Assembly: GCA_000469685.2 (NCBI GenBank)
Contig: LS997563.1
Span: 8,604,350 to 8,668,349 of the forward strand
Source of the DNA: Haemonchus contortus
Lineage: Eukaryota; Nematoda; Chromadorea; Rhabditida; Trichostrongylidae
Direction of reading: 5' to 3'
DNA length: 64,000 nt
The stretch's first letter is position 1. Every line of letters begins with the position of its first letter. Made by a program: the position numbers and the translations under genes. Below the pieces are notes generated by a model. The model did not search any database. It was not told where the DNA came from and saw only the letters and a list, made by a program, of their open reading frames with translations. Below, piece by piece: positions 14,215 to 24,950 of the stretch.

Positions 14215-15207
14215 ATGGAAAATGATCAGTACGAGCAGTTGGGGCCGAAGTCAGGACTTCCACCACCTCCTCCACCGCCTGATGCTCCTCCACCACCTAT
14301 CAATCCTCCGCCACCGCCTCCTCCGCCACCACCACCTAACGGCGAAAAACACTCGAAAAAAATCCCAGTACTTCCAGCAAGAACGCCGGGAAACATCGGA
14401 CAATTTGCTCTTCGGTAAGAACCACTCTATATCAACGAATTAACTGATGATGCCTAGGCCGCTCTGAGAGGCTCCATCCAGAATGCATTAGTAGTCGAGA
14501 GGGTAAAACTCTCAACAACTGTGTTCTATATTCCAGACCTGGAGATGATGTTGATCTGAGCTCTGACAGGACAGGAGTGAACGGCAGTGACGAAGCAAAA
14601 GGTTTGCAGACACTGTTAACGAGGAAATTCGTCTCTGAAGAGAAAATTTTAAGCGAAGCAATCCAAATCAAAAGATCCTACGGATGTACAATCCGCGGAA
14701 AAGGAGAAGGGCAAATCAAAAACAAAGCATGACGCATCGGATCTTAAACCATATTCGGAGCCAGTAGGTCATTCATCATTCTACCTCTGCAACTATACTT
14801 AGCGCACTTGCAACCAGCTGCCATGTCGAAGATGCTAATCGATTACAGCCGCGTCGCCCGATTCGGGCATAGCGAGCACTAGTCATACCATGACAGGTTT
14901 TAACGAGAATAACCGCAACCACTGCTTATCAAAAAACAGTCTATAAAAATGAACAAGTTAAGCTCGGTTTCAATCCGCTCACATGGAAAACAAGCGAGGA
15001 AAGTGGCGCGGCTGCAAACTCGCCGAGTATAAATGCAGTCGTAGCGCTACTAATAGAGTAAATTCACTCTTTCAGAAAATGTTGAAAATATGTCATGCGA
15101 TCACTCTAGCACTCCTGGTGATCAGTTTTATACTGATGGCATTAACGGTGGTGCAATTTGTCGACATTTTCGTCTGGTTGCCGATGTTATTTGGCGATCA
15201 GGAATGA
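14215..15207 (+). CDS. Proline-rich protein with a C-terminal membrane helix (family member 1)
   Basis: Four-exon model: 14215-14414, 14537-14601, 14654-14763, 15076-15207; 168 residues. Every junction keeps phase (2, 1, 0) and the last acceptor is CTCTTTCAG; the second intron, 52 nt, ends in a weaker TTTTAAG. Residues 1-67 start MENDQYEQLGP and then have long proline runs. Residues 68-125 are acidic, then lysine/serine-rich (KEKGKSKTKHDASDLK). The last exon (126-168) starts KMLKICHAITLALL and forms one membrane helix at about 132-155, followed by a short tail ending FGDQE. There is no signal peptide, so a tail-anchored or single-pass protein with a cytosolic proline-rich domain is likely. 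The proline runs could bind SH3, WW or EVH1 domains; that is inference. I do not recognise the family. A poly-A signal follows at 15293. Two relatives lie within 6 kb. Confidence 0.65.
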
Positions 15208-15292
15208 AATCTAACTTCATGCACTACTTATGGAACGCTATTTACATATCTTCATATCTACTTGACATATAATTTATACGAACATAGTTTGA

Positions 15293-15298
15293 AATAAA
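15293..15298 (+). terminator. Poly-A signal AATAAA of family member 1
   Basis: A canonical AATAAA lies 86 nt after the stop at 15207, at the distance expected for a nematode 3' end. Confidence 0.6.
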
Positions 15299-15299
15299 G

Positions 15300-16670
15300 C
15301 TTTAGGTTTGACATACTTGTGTAAAACTGTAAGTCGCAGTTGGCGCCAGGTACGGCTCCATTGGAACCAAACTGATTACTAACTACTGTAGAGAATGTTA
15401 CCGACAAAAAATACAATCGCATGTATCGAATCATCAATAAATTTGATAATAATATGTATTTCACAAAGAGTACTTTTCAAAGCGTTGATTTGAACCAACT
15501 TAACCTATGTTTACCTTGTATCGTTCACTTCAGCAAAGGTTACCTCCCCCCAGAGGCGGTAATCGGATGGAACCAGGATTCATTTTCCATCTTTTCGTCT
15601 TTCCCAAAGGGCCAAAAATGGTCTGGAGGACAATAAATATTCCATTTTACAAACTCATTTGCTAGACGGCTGACATATGTTCATGTTTTGATCGAATACT
15701 CTTAACCGAGCTCATGCATTCCCACTTAGCGCGCATATAATACAATTGCAAAAAGATAAATAAACAAATAAAAACACATATAAAGGCGACACAACAACGA
15801 GGAACGAGATGCATATTTTTTCGTAAAGTGTTTGATTACGTGTGTCGACTTTACACATGTATGCTGATCCTCTTGAGACAGTGAAAAACTGGGTCGCAAG
15901 GTGTTGCCGACATTTGTTTAACGCTTCTGAAGGGAGCCGGGTATTTGAGTGCCACAGCGCCCGAGGTGAACGCAGGGCTCCCAGGGCTTCAAGGCTTCAG
16001 GGTTAAAGTTACGAGAAGAACGATTATCAACGACTTTAAGTCGTATACCAAGGGAATTCATCTCACCATAGCGAACGATGTATGAGCTTTAAAAGCAGAA
16101 AAACACGAAGGTATGGATCCTCCTCTCCACGTGGACCTTCACACAACCCCTTTCTCCCCAAATTATCAAGCTTCTATTCAATATAATCCCCCCTCCCCTC
16201 CCCTGCAAATACAACCGGCTTCTTTCTATGTCACCATGTAGAGCATCATAACGAGGATATTGCGACACACTTTGCCATAACTTCACGGGCTTTCATCATA
16301 GAAAACAAGCAAAAAAGACTAAACAACCCACACCTCACTTTCGGCGCATATTCTTCGATCCGTCAGTGCTTCCTCAAGTTTAAACGATACTGATTTCGTA
16401 ATATTTGCATCTAAAGGCATTCTCGAATACATGCATATACAGAATTTCGAAAACGATATCGATTTTACGCGCATGCACCTCATATACATTCTTCGCATGG
16501 TTGAAATAAGAAACGAGATCAGCCTAACAGAACTCGTTTGTCATAAACCGATCAGAAACGAGGTAATCTTCATTGAAACGCACAATCAAAAGAATTATGT
16601 CTCGTGATGTAAACAGATAAAATAAATTACTGAAATTATGACAAAAGAGCAGCGGTCTCGTCCCATCATA
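15300..16670. other. Spacer between family members, no supported gene
   Basis: No convincing gene. A frame at about 15421-15636 (+) follows a CACTTCAG acceptor and ends on a TAA overlapping AATAAA (AATAAATATTCC), which resembles a terminal exon, but no upstream exon could be matched. Confidence 0.4.
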
Positions 16671-16793
16671 TCACTTCAAAACCAGCTGAATCCAATCGAA
16701 AATCTTCAAAAATTGCAAAATCGACAGTATCAACATAGAAAAGCTGATCAGCAATAGGACCAAAGTGATGAAGTAGCACGCTCTAACTAAGCC
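16671..16793 (-). pseudogene. Terminal membrane-helix exon of a third family member (reverse strand)
   Basis: After a strong TTTGTTTTCAG acceptor (reverse strand), 41 codons encode a peptide starting GLVRACYFITLVLLLISF and ending at a TGA. It aligns with the last exon of the gene at 14215-15207: both have a basic residue, a cysteine, ITLxLLxISF, then V/IxQFxxIFxW before the stop, and both start in phase 0. Upstream on this strand, an exon-like piece follows a GATTTCAG acceptor near 17265 and reads GEEVDHADSIF, loosely like the acidic exon of member 1. No proline-rich first exon is visible before the fold-back elements at 17.65 kb. It may be a decayed gene or one with a distant, diverged 5' end. 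I call it partial; it could still be expressed. Confidence 0.55.
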
Positions 16794-17468
16794 CTGAAAA
16801 CAAAGCTCTCAGTAAGTTCGGTAAGGTTTCCATCTAGGGTCTGTTTATCCGAAACTTTTCATTGACAAGTGAATAATTCAAATTTTAAGCTCACCGATCC
16901 TTCAGTTGTTCCCATGCGACTTATTTACTAAGATGACTTCGTCCTTTTGTTCTGTTTAAATTCAAAGGTTACTTTCGACTGTTCGTTTGAATAAAGAAGG
17001 GTGAGTAGTGCAAACCAACCGATGTTGCTGTGGATGTGTAGAATAGGAAGTACTGGTAACCGTTTTCTACTAGCTACAGCTGGCTGTATCGTTTTTCCTT
17101 TCTAACCTGTAATCAATAGTGATAACAAAACTGCAGCAAAGCCTTTTTTCTGAACGTCACTGATTTTGAGGGCTGAAACGATGTTCATACCTAATACTTG
17201 AGTGGAGATGGTGTCGGAGAAGTAGTCTGATTACGAGAAGATAGAATCCGCATGGTCAACTTCTTCTCCCTGAAATCATTGCACTAATTTATGAACAAAG
17301 TATGAGAATTCATAAGCAAGTTTCTACCTATTTCATCCATTCAAGTGACATGCCATGAGAAGGGTCGAATAACTTTGTACAGCCCCAGTAAGCAATCCCG
17401 TTTAGGGACGAGAGAGCACCGACGATTTTGCAAAATTACAAGAACATGGCACATATACAACACATAGA

Positions 17469-17536
17469 CTGCTTTCATAGTCCGCCGGCCGGTCCGCGAG
17501 CGCGCTCGCGGACCGGCCGGCGGACTATGGAAGCAG
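17469..17536. repeat. Near-perfect 68-bp GC-rich palindrome
   Basis: Two 34-bp arms meet at GCGAGCGCGCTCGC with no loop; the outer part is CTGCTTTCATAGTCCGCCGG and its reverse complement, with a single T/C mismatch. It should extrude a strong hairpin. It shares its outer end with the element at 13887. Most likely it is a short palindromic non-autonomous transposon. Confidence 0.9.
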
Positions 17537-17608
17537 CCATACACACATGCATACCATTCAACACAGCGCATGCACACAACACATGCACCTACACACATAC
17601 AACAGAAC

Positions 17609-17642
<34 letters not shown>
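17609..17642. repeat. (CA)n microsatellite
   Basis: A pure CA run of about 16 units just inside the CACA-rich segment that follows the palindrome. Confidence 0.9.
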
Positions 17643-17645
<3 letters not shown>

Positions 17646-17649
17646 ACAG

Positions 17650-18400
17650 AGATACGGGGGACGGTCAAGTCGTGCGCCGAGGATGCGCGCGGCAACTTGT
17701 GCGGCGGAGTTCGTGACGATTTGTACGACTCTGACTCCAATTTTCGGGGAACAAACTCAAAGTAGAGTAGTTTGTGTGTGGTGCGTTAGGAACGAAATCG
17801 TCGCGTCGCGGTGAGAGAGGCGTCGCGCGCGAAGGAATGTAGCAGGATGCAGCAGTAGGTAAGCAAAACAAGAACAAAAGTACTAATAGTAGAATTATGC
17901 ATAAAATAATGATCGCTTATCGATTGAGCTGTATGAAGAACGCTAGAGCTGTAATAGCGGCGAATGAGTGGTCCGCGGCAGCCGCGTGCGGTAAATCGAT
18001 TACCCAAAAACGTTCCTTACGCCCGTCTCCCGAGTAGTTTAGAGTCAGATGATAATTCTTATCTACACTTCTTCAAATTGTGGCCCCAATGATAGGCGCC
18101 GGAGTCGTCCAGATCGCACCAAATTTCGCCGCGCAATTGGCCGCACACACCCAGAATCGCACGAATCGACACACACCTTCAGGAGACTCGATTACGTGCG
18201 TCCGAGGACGCGCGCGGCAAATTGCGTGGCTAACTTCATAGCGATTTTCACGACTTTAGCGCCTATTATGGGGCCCAAATTTGAAGTAAATTAGATAAGT
18301 AGGATCAGCTGACCATACAAACCTACTTTACTTCAAGTTTGTGCCCCAATGGTGAACGCTGCAGTCGTCCAGGTCGCCACGAACTTCGCGCAGTTCGAAC
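17650..18400. repeat. Cluster of fold-back element arms
   Basis: Four arms of one repeat family: a plus-oriented arm at about 17656-17770 (GTCAAGTCGTGCG… to …AGTAGAGTAGTTTG), a minus arm at about 18065-18175, a plus arm at about 18193-18300, and a minus arm at about 18320-18400. Shared words are GATGCGCGCGGCAAATTGCG and CAATGATAGGCGCC. Plus and minus arms face each other across a short AT-rich centre (AGTAGGATCAGCTGA), so the complete unit is a hairpin. No coding capacity. Confidence 0.85.
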
Positions 18401-18684
18401 ATACACACACCTACATACGTATACACACATATTTGCATGCGCAGTTACATACACATACTCACATACACATAAGTACTAATGCATACAATATGTACCTACA
18501 AACACACAAACTAGGGAGTTTGCCCGTTGGGATGAGCCAGCCTGTTTTTGAGAAGAGCGAGAAGAGCAGTGAATCCCATTTCACTAGAAAAGTCCGCAGA
18601 AACGGTTGCGGTCAGTCCACTACCTCTTCTTTACCCAGTCCCATTTCAATTATACATGTTTAATTGATTTTCTTCATTCCAGCC

Positions 18685-21279
18685 ATGACCGAAAACGTGA
18701 GGATGGGTTCAGCTCCGCCACCTGGATCAGGCATGGATGCAGCTCCGCCACCTCCGTCGCTGCCACCACCACCACTAGCACCATCATCCTCATTTACTTC
18801 GGGAGCAAAAACTCCACTGTCATCTCCTGGTAGTGAGTATGAGCAACTAGGACCATCATCACAGATTGTTTCTGAACCACCCCCTCCTCCCGACTTGGAC
18901 TCGTATCCTTCATCAAAGTAAGTCGTTCTCATTACATTTGTCGAAAACTTAGGAAATTTTTTGATGGACCGATTGAGTGCTCATTTGAAGCTTTCTCCAA
19001 TAGAAGGAACCAAGAATCCCGAGATCATTACCATTCACGGGTTAAAGGGAGACTTCGTTTTCTAAAAGGCAACGCTCCAGTGAACTGAGGCTGCCAAGCT
19101 TGCGAAAACTCTAACGAAAAGAATGCACTGCCTCGTGTCCCTCGAGTGAGATCTTCCTACTAGAGTACTCTGGCTCGCGACAGGGACGAATGGAGACGTT
19201 ACTGACGCCCCCTCAAAGAAATCGATAATCAGCGGGCCGACAGGTGGTACAGATGATTACATCTCTTAAAATTGGTGGTTAACACTTAAAACCCATTCGC
19301 ATGGTGAGGATGAATTGACATGAACATTGACGATTAGCGGCAGGCGATAAGACCTGATGATAGTCAGTAACACCCGAAGATGACTGAATTCGCTGCATCC
19401 CCACGATCACATAACGATCACCACCGTTCAAGCACTAGATTCCCGAATAGTGAAACGCTTCATTCCAGTTCGATATCAATAGGGCCGGATCAACTCGGAC
19501 CCCATATTCTCCGAACTCTTGACTATCGTTGAATCGAGAATCCTTTACGCAAGGGGCAATAGCCGTTAAATTGATTACATGTATAATAAAAACGATTTCT
19601 CTTCTCTGTGCTCAGAAGTAATACCGTTTCAGGGTAGGAAAGACTGTTCGAGCTGATGGTAAGAAGGCGGCAAAACAGTATGTACGTACTCCTATGTACA
19701 CGATTATAAGTTCAAGATCTTTATATACCTTGACAAAAGAAATTTTGCCCTGCGATTAAATGACAAAAGATTTGGATTAGGGTGTCTGGGTAACGGAACT
19801 TCTCCCCTATCGCGGCATTCTCCTTTGCGGCATGCGGCAAATGTAACTGCAATTACCGTACTCTCCCCTCCTCCCGCCAATCGATAGGACGCGATATTTT
19901 TCCTTGACTAGCTTGCTTTTTCATTGGATTTTATCGTTTTTTCTTCTGTTTCTTTTTAGTTTTCATGTTTATTAGACTTGATTAAATAGAATGACTCCCC
20001 CTATATTAGCTACGATCAAGACCCCATTGGAAATGAAGAGAGCGGCCAGCCAATTCAAATAATTAAAGGACTCCCTACCTCACAAATTGCGCGCTCCAAT
20101 CTTCCATCGCAATCCTGCGATAGGCGGCGGGTGCGGCATGTGCGACGCCGTGTTAGGGGAGGAGTTCCCGGACCCAGGGTGTCTCTATTTCTCAAGTAGG
20201 AGAGTCTGACAAAAGACGAGTCTGACAACCGTTACAAAAGGAGAAGGTAAAAAGGGTGTTCAAGTTTATGTTCGATAGCGGAGCGAGCGTATTCATACTC
20301 CGCGTCTGTAAATAGCTGACGGCGACGTCATCACCGTCGATGGGTATGGGTACATACGTGCGTCCGAGGATGCGCGCGGCAAATTGCGCGGCGAAGTGCG
20401 TGGTGGTTCGAACGACTCTGGCGCCTATTATTGGGGCCCAAACTTGGAGTAGAGTAGTTTAGTAGGGTCAACTGATCGTACTAATTTACTCTACTTAAAA
20501 TTTGGGCCCCAATGATGGGCGCCAGAGCCGTTTGAATCACCACGCACTTCGCCGCGCAATTTGCCGCCTGCATCCTCGGACGCACGTAAGTTCCGTTCCC
20601 CCCCCCCCCCCCCCCCTTCGATCGATATGCCATAGGATCAGTGGTCCATGTTGCCATGCTAAGACTCAGCGCCTTCAAAACAGTTGAAGATTGTTTGGCT
20701 TGATATGTTTCGAAGATGAGTGGTTATCTTCATAGTTCCAATCCTGCCGCCTGCACACCTAACAGATTTGAATGCTCCGAGTCCAACTACAGGTTTTCAC
20801 GCACGCTCCGCCCATTTTGGACGGAGTTCACTCCTGCCACCGATCATCAGTGTTACCACAATGTCGCTTGTTCTCCTATCAAGTTTGAACGATCTAGGTC
20901 CACAGGTACAGGGATTATGAGCTTCCGCAAAAACATTTATTTCGCGCAAACCCCGCTCCCTGTTGGAGGAGTTCGGTCCTGCCATCAACTGTAAGTGTTC
21001 CCATCCTATTGCATGTATTGCTACAAGATTGAATGCAACCTTGTTATGTAAGCTTTTTTCGAAAAATCCTTGGCATCAAGAAGTTACAGGAAGCATTTTC
21101 AGAAGATCTGTGTTTACGTTCTTCGTGTTGCTATCGTTTTATGGGTATTTATGGCAATTTGGACGTTCCTGTTATATGCACATTCCAAGGAAATGATGAA
21201 CTTAATACCGACATTGAAGTCATTTGCCCCGATTCTTGTCCCATCCGAACTTAATTCACTATCGGGAGAAGAAGAGTGA
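18685..21279 (+). CDS. Proline-rich protein with a C-terminal membrane helix (family member 2)
   Basis: Three-exon model: 18685-18917, 19633-19681, 21103-21279; 152 residues, phases 2 and 0 kept. The ATG lies 2 nt after TTCTTCATTCCAG, a probable spliced-leader acceptor, which decides the start. Residues 1-78 are rich in Pro/Ser with the family motif EYEQLGP near residue 52; residues 79-94 are basic (TVRADGKKAAKQ); the last exon starts KICVYVLRVAIVLW, a membrane helix at about 97-120, with a tail ending SGEEE. The order proline-rich, basic, K-I-C plus helix, acidic tail matches the gene at 14215-15207, but the helix sequence has diverged greatly. The middle exon's donor (GTACGT) is the weakest call. 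The second intron hosts a 234-bp fold-back element and a reverse copy of the 4-kb satellite unit. Family not recognised; function unknown. Confidence 0.6.
20355..20588. repeat. Complete fold-back (hairpin) element
   Basis: Two arms of about 115 bp are inverted copies of each other around a centre near 20471 (GTCAACTGATCGTACT). The outer ends read TACGTGCGTCCGAGGATGCG and its complement; the inner part contains GGCGCC and GGGGCCCAA on both arms. It lies in the second intron of the gene at 18685-21279. A run of about 19 cytosines follows at 20598-20616. Confidence 0.9.
20720..21000 (-). repeat. Diverged reverse copy of the 4.1-4.5 kb repeat
   Basis: TCAAGTTTGAACGATCTAGGTCCA here is the reverse complement, with mismatches, of the TGGACC-TAGAAAGTTCAAACTT word in the satellite at 4.1-4.5 kb; the flanking ACTCCTGCCACC and CTCCGCCC words also match. 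It is intronic. Confidence 0.7.
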
Positions 21280-21390
21280 ATGATGGCTGAAGGCTTTGAA
21301 GTTGTACGGGAACTCCCTTCGATTTTTATCATTTTTAAAGCTTAATTGTAAATCAAAAAGAAATTGAGTTGCGATGTAACAATTACGTTT

Positions 21391-21396
21391 AATAAA
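21391..21396 (+). terminator. Poly-A signal AATAAA of family member 2
   Basis: AATAAA lies 112 nt after the TGA at 21279, in an AT-rich 3' UTR. Confidence 0.55.
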
Positions 21397-21399
21397 GAA

Positions 21400-22530
21400 A
21401 TGATATAAGTTGTAACATATAATTGGCTCCTCACACTACGGTAACGAAGAATGAAAACGTCAGAGGCAGCAAAGGTCTGACGATGCGCCATGCGTTTAAA
21501 TTTCTCATAAATATTTAGAATTATTCAAACCCATACTAGACTGCTGTGAAAGCTTTATAGATTCTCACAAGAACACTTGACAGAAGAGGTTTCGCCGACG
21601 TCATTTCCAGTTCCACACGCTTGAAATAGCTCTTATTGGTAGTTCCAGGTGACCGATCAGTGATTCCAAGTCATTTTTGATCGTTGACTGGTGGCGTAAA
21701 CATCCTAACAAAGCTGATTTTTCCAAAGATCAAAGGAAAAGGCTCATGGGAGGCCCAATTGAAAAGTTGGGAAACCGACTTCACAATATAGGTTACATAG
21801 TACAGTGTGATTTTGAACCTCGAAGACTATCCCTCGGGACCTCTGATGCAGTGGGAAATATGAGGCAAGCAACTCCTGCGTGTAGGCCAGGGCGTTCAGC
21901 ATCGATATGACCTTATTCCAAACAGGAACACAGCTTTCAAAATCAGGAATCGGCTAAAATTAGCTTCGGGGAAACATCTACAGGTGCCGACTTTATGACT
22001 TCCCCCGGTGTAAAATTGCCTGATCAAGGTCGCTTTTCCTATAAAAAGGATGGCTCCAGGGTAGGCTTGGTAGTCGCTGACACTCCTCAAGTCAAATTTG
22101 CGATGAGCTTTGGTATCTTACATCTTTCATTGAACTTAAATTTTGGAGCCGTAAATAAGAGGGCAATAGATGAGAAGATTAACTATGTCCAGCCGTGTTT
22201 CTGCAACCGATACCAGTGGACGCTGACTTTCCAGACTGAAATGCTTTTAATCTAATTAGGAACCCTTTCGAGTCTCCTTTCGAGTCCCTTAACGAGTGAA
22301 TTCATGGTCCTACAAAGTTGGCGAGTAATGGACAAAACTTCGGCCTCAGACGGGACTCGAACCCACACTTGCGCCCATCGAGTCAAAATGATTTCATGGT
22401 TTTCTGTGAAGCTTGTAGTGCTGCGGTTCTTCATTCCGTTCAAGTCAAAAAAGGGCCCTCTTCCTGTTTACAAACGTCAAATACAAAATATTCTGTTGTT
22501 GCTCAGCCTGTTTCTATGAAATTTCAATTA
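21400..22530. other. Intergenic, possible reverse-strand SINE near 22.35 kb
   Basis: No supported gene. At 22352-22364 the reverse strand carries GGGTTCGAGTCCC, a good tRNA B-box core, with a loosely A-box-like TGACTCGATGGGCGC some 25 nt before it. It does not fold into a full tRNA by eye, so a tRNA-derived SINE fragment is likelier. Confidence 0.35.
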
Positions 22531-22544
22531 ACATTTCAGACAGC

Positions 22545-23285
22545 ATGAAACTCCAAAGACTGCTGATTGCTCTAGTACTAGTGGTCGTCTCCGTCGCTCA
22601 ACAGGTCTTCAATCCATGGGAAGGGTTGAGAATTTTTCAGCAATTCCCCACTCAGCCACCCTACTATATTGATCACTACAAGGTAAACTACTTTGATTTA
22701 GTACGATGAACTTGGTTTCAAAAAATTCAGTAGGGAATAGAAAAATCGAAAATCATCTATAGGCCGCTTCTTTTCGGCAGATGAACAAAAACTTACTATG
22801 AGCCCATACTTTTACTGTAATAACTTATTACTTCAAGCTATAGCTACGCAACTAATCTGAGACATTTTTTGACATTTTACAAATGTTGGCGTACGTTGCA
22901 AGAGTAGGATTACGGTAAAAAACATGGGTCGCTACAGAAGTGTCATTTTGTACGGTGTCAAGGAAAAAGGACAAGGACATCAAGGACAACCAGTTATTCA
23001 GGTCAAAAGAAAGGCCTTAGGACGTTATAAGTCTATGTCGTAGATAAGCGCAACACAGTTCTTACGTGAATCCAATCTTACTGCAGTCAGAACTTAGTAA
23101 AGTGCACCGCTGAGGATGTTATTCACATAGGTTTACCTAGGTTAAACTTCCAGACGAGATTCCCAGGACTCTCATATTCTGCTGTTTTTCAGAGCTATGG
23201 CTACGAAACTGACGAGAAGGGCAACGTATGGACTGGAAACGATAACGCCAAATTCATGATATTCGCTCGATCGTCGTATCCTTGA
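22545..23285 (+). CDS. Small secreted protein, 76 residues, unrecognised
   Basis: Two exons, 22545-22682 and 23193-23285, joined in phase 0 by a GTAAAC donor and a GTTTTTCAG acceptor. The ATG is 5 nt after ACATTTCAG, a probable spliced-leader site. Residues 1-18 (MKLQRLLIALVLVVVSVA) are a clear signal peptide; the mature part of about 58 residues is aromatic-rich with FNPWEGLRIF, QPPYYIDHYKSYGY and GNVWTGNDNAKF, and no cysteine, so it is not a disulphide-stabilised inhibitor. It ends ARSSYP. A poly-A signal is at 23404. I do not recognise the family. Secretion is well supported; the role is unknown. Confidence 0.65.
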
Positions 23286-23403
23286 CTCTGGAAGGATTCC
23301 CAGGAGGGTCATGAACAGAAACGAGATTATACTGTAATTATAATGTATACTGTAGTTGAACATAAAGCGTTCTAACAAACCCGTTCCATTCTCTCAAGCT
23401 TCT

Positions 23404-23409
23404 AATAAA
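23404..23409 (+). terminator. Poly-A signal AATAAA
   Basis: It lies 119 nt after the stop of the 76-residue secreted protein. Confidence 0.55.
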
Positions 23410-23503
23410 CTGATATGAATAATAGGATTGCGAGGCGAGAGTACCAAAGTCCACAGAGAACACATTAAAAACCAAATCCGCTCAAGAATTTATTGTTGGT
23501 AAC

Positions 23504-23738
23504 TTAAGCAGCTAATTCTAATATCAGTTCTAGTTGATCACTGTTGATTTCTGTCACGAGCTTTTTTGCAGGGATTATAAAAAAGCCAATTTTGGTGATT
23601 ATGGTTCGTGCCGGTGATTGGAGAAAAGCCGCAAGCGCTGGGAGAATCATATGACTACCAGTTATGCTCGAGTCGTGTACGTTCTCTGTTAGCTGCCTAC
23701 AGAAGCATAGCCGGATGCCAGAGGTAGCTCCATGTCGT
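23504..23738 (-). CDS. Possible terminal exon of an unrecognised reverse gene
   Basis: Reverse-strand frame ending LELILELAA with an AATAAA (23489-23494) just past the stop. A plausible acceptor (CTTCTGTAG) precedes the part that reads QLTENVHDSS. No partner exon was found upstream, nothing is recognisable, and the frame is only about 85 codons, so chance cannot be excluded. Confidence 0.2.
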
Positions 23739-24950
23739 CGCTCTTCGAAGATAAGCAAGGCACTGCATTTGCACTATGGGGGAAACTTCTTGTTCTCAAG
23801 CAATTCTTAGCGGCAGGTAGAAAAACGGATGTACACACGACAAACAAAAACTAATAAACCACTTAAAAATTTAACATAGGCTACATATAAAAAATTTGGA
23901 CATTCAACCACGGTGAGCTGAGGCTCACGCTTCCTTTTTCACGACCGTCGAGCGGGGATTGTCGAAGCGAAAGCTTTAGCCTCCGCTTACCGCAGAATGC
24001 AGACTTAGGTCAAATTTTTTTTATTTAGCCTATGCCCTCTCACAGAGATCCGTCAAGTTTTTATGAATTCTCATGCCCTAAAACTGCAGTTTTCGCTATT
24101 TCGTACAGTACTATCCCTGAAAAATGGAAGCGTGGCTTCAGTGCACGAAGGCTCATGAAACTTCAACAAGATAACCGAGATCTGAGTCAGTGCTTCGAAT
24201 TTGGAGTGAAGGCTGATTCACTGCGCATTCAAAGCGCAAAGATTGACAATAAATGGTTTTTTTTTTCTATCAAAACGCAAAAGTCTTGGTCTTTGCAGAA
24301 GTGGAATCATGTAAGCCTGAAACAGGAGATACATTTGAAGCATATAGGGAAACTACGAGTTGCAATACCACTTTCTGCTTCTTCCGGGTCAGGCTTTTCC
24401 AGCACTTCATCCACGCGAAACTTCCTACAAATGGCAAAGCGGGATGACCGTGCAGATCCGTCAAGAATAAAATATGTGATAGACTAATTTCACGAGAGAG
24501 ACTGATCTTCATTCTCCGAATAAAAAAAAATAGAAGAAAAAATTACAGCAACCACGAAAGGTGGCTCCATTGAACTAATCTTCCCTTTGACTGACATGAA
24601 GGCCAAAAATCATGGAAAAACTCTAAGTCCTGGAGAAAATTTTAGCCGATTTCTTAGCTTTTTTTCCAGAAGATTTTATGAAAGCTTTGCTGAGCTATTT
24701 TTTCGATGCCACTGTTGATAGGCACAAGGGTTCGCTAATCGCCTAAAAGTGCAATGGATCCGATTCCGTTGACAGATGGGGTGATTAGTTATCAGTTCAG
24801 AATATTTCGAGGTGAATATAAAGCCCCCAGATAGGCATAGAATATAAGCTGCATTCGCAGTACACTGGTCAACTAGAAACCTTCTTTTCTAGATCCAATT
24901 ACAGTATCCTTACATAATTAAAGCGAATTCTTCACTTTATTCCTTATAGA

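Noticed and set aside
17341..17814. Frames on both strands through the palindrome and CA repeat
   Set aside because: Cys-Val and His-Thr runs are the microsatellite; the rest is the palindromic element and a fold-back arm.
22318..22443. GGGTTCGAGTCCC on the reverse strand as a tRNA gene
   Set aside because: B-box-like core only; no paired acceptor, D or anticodon stems by eye. Kept only as a possible SINE fragment.
24032..24487. 151-codon forward frame, followed closely by AATAAA
   Set aside because: No recognisable domain, unusual composition, and a competing frame across the same stretch; a chance open frame is as likely.
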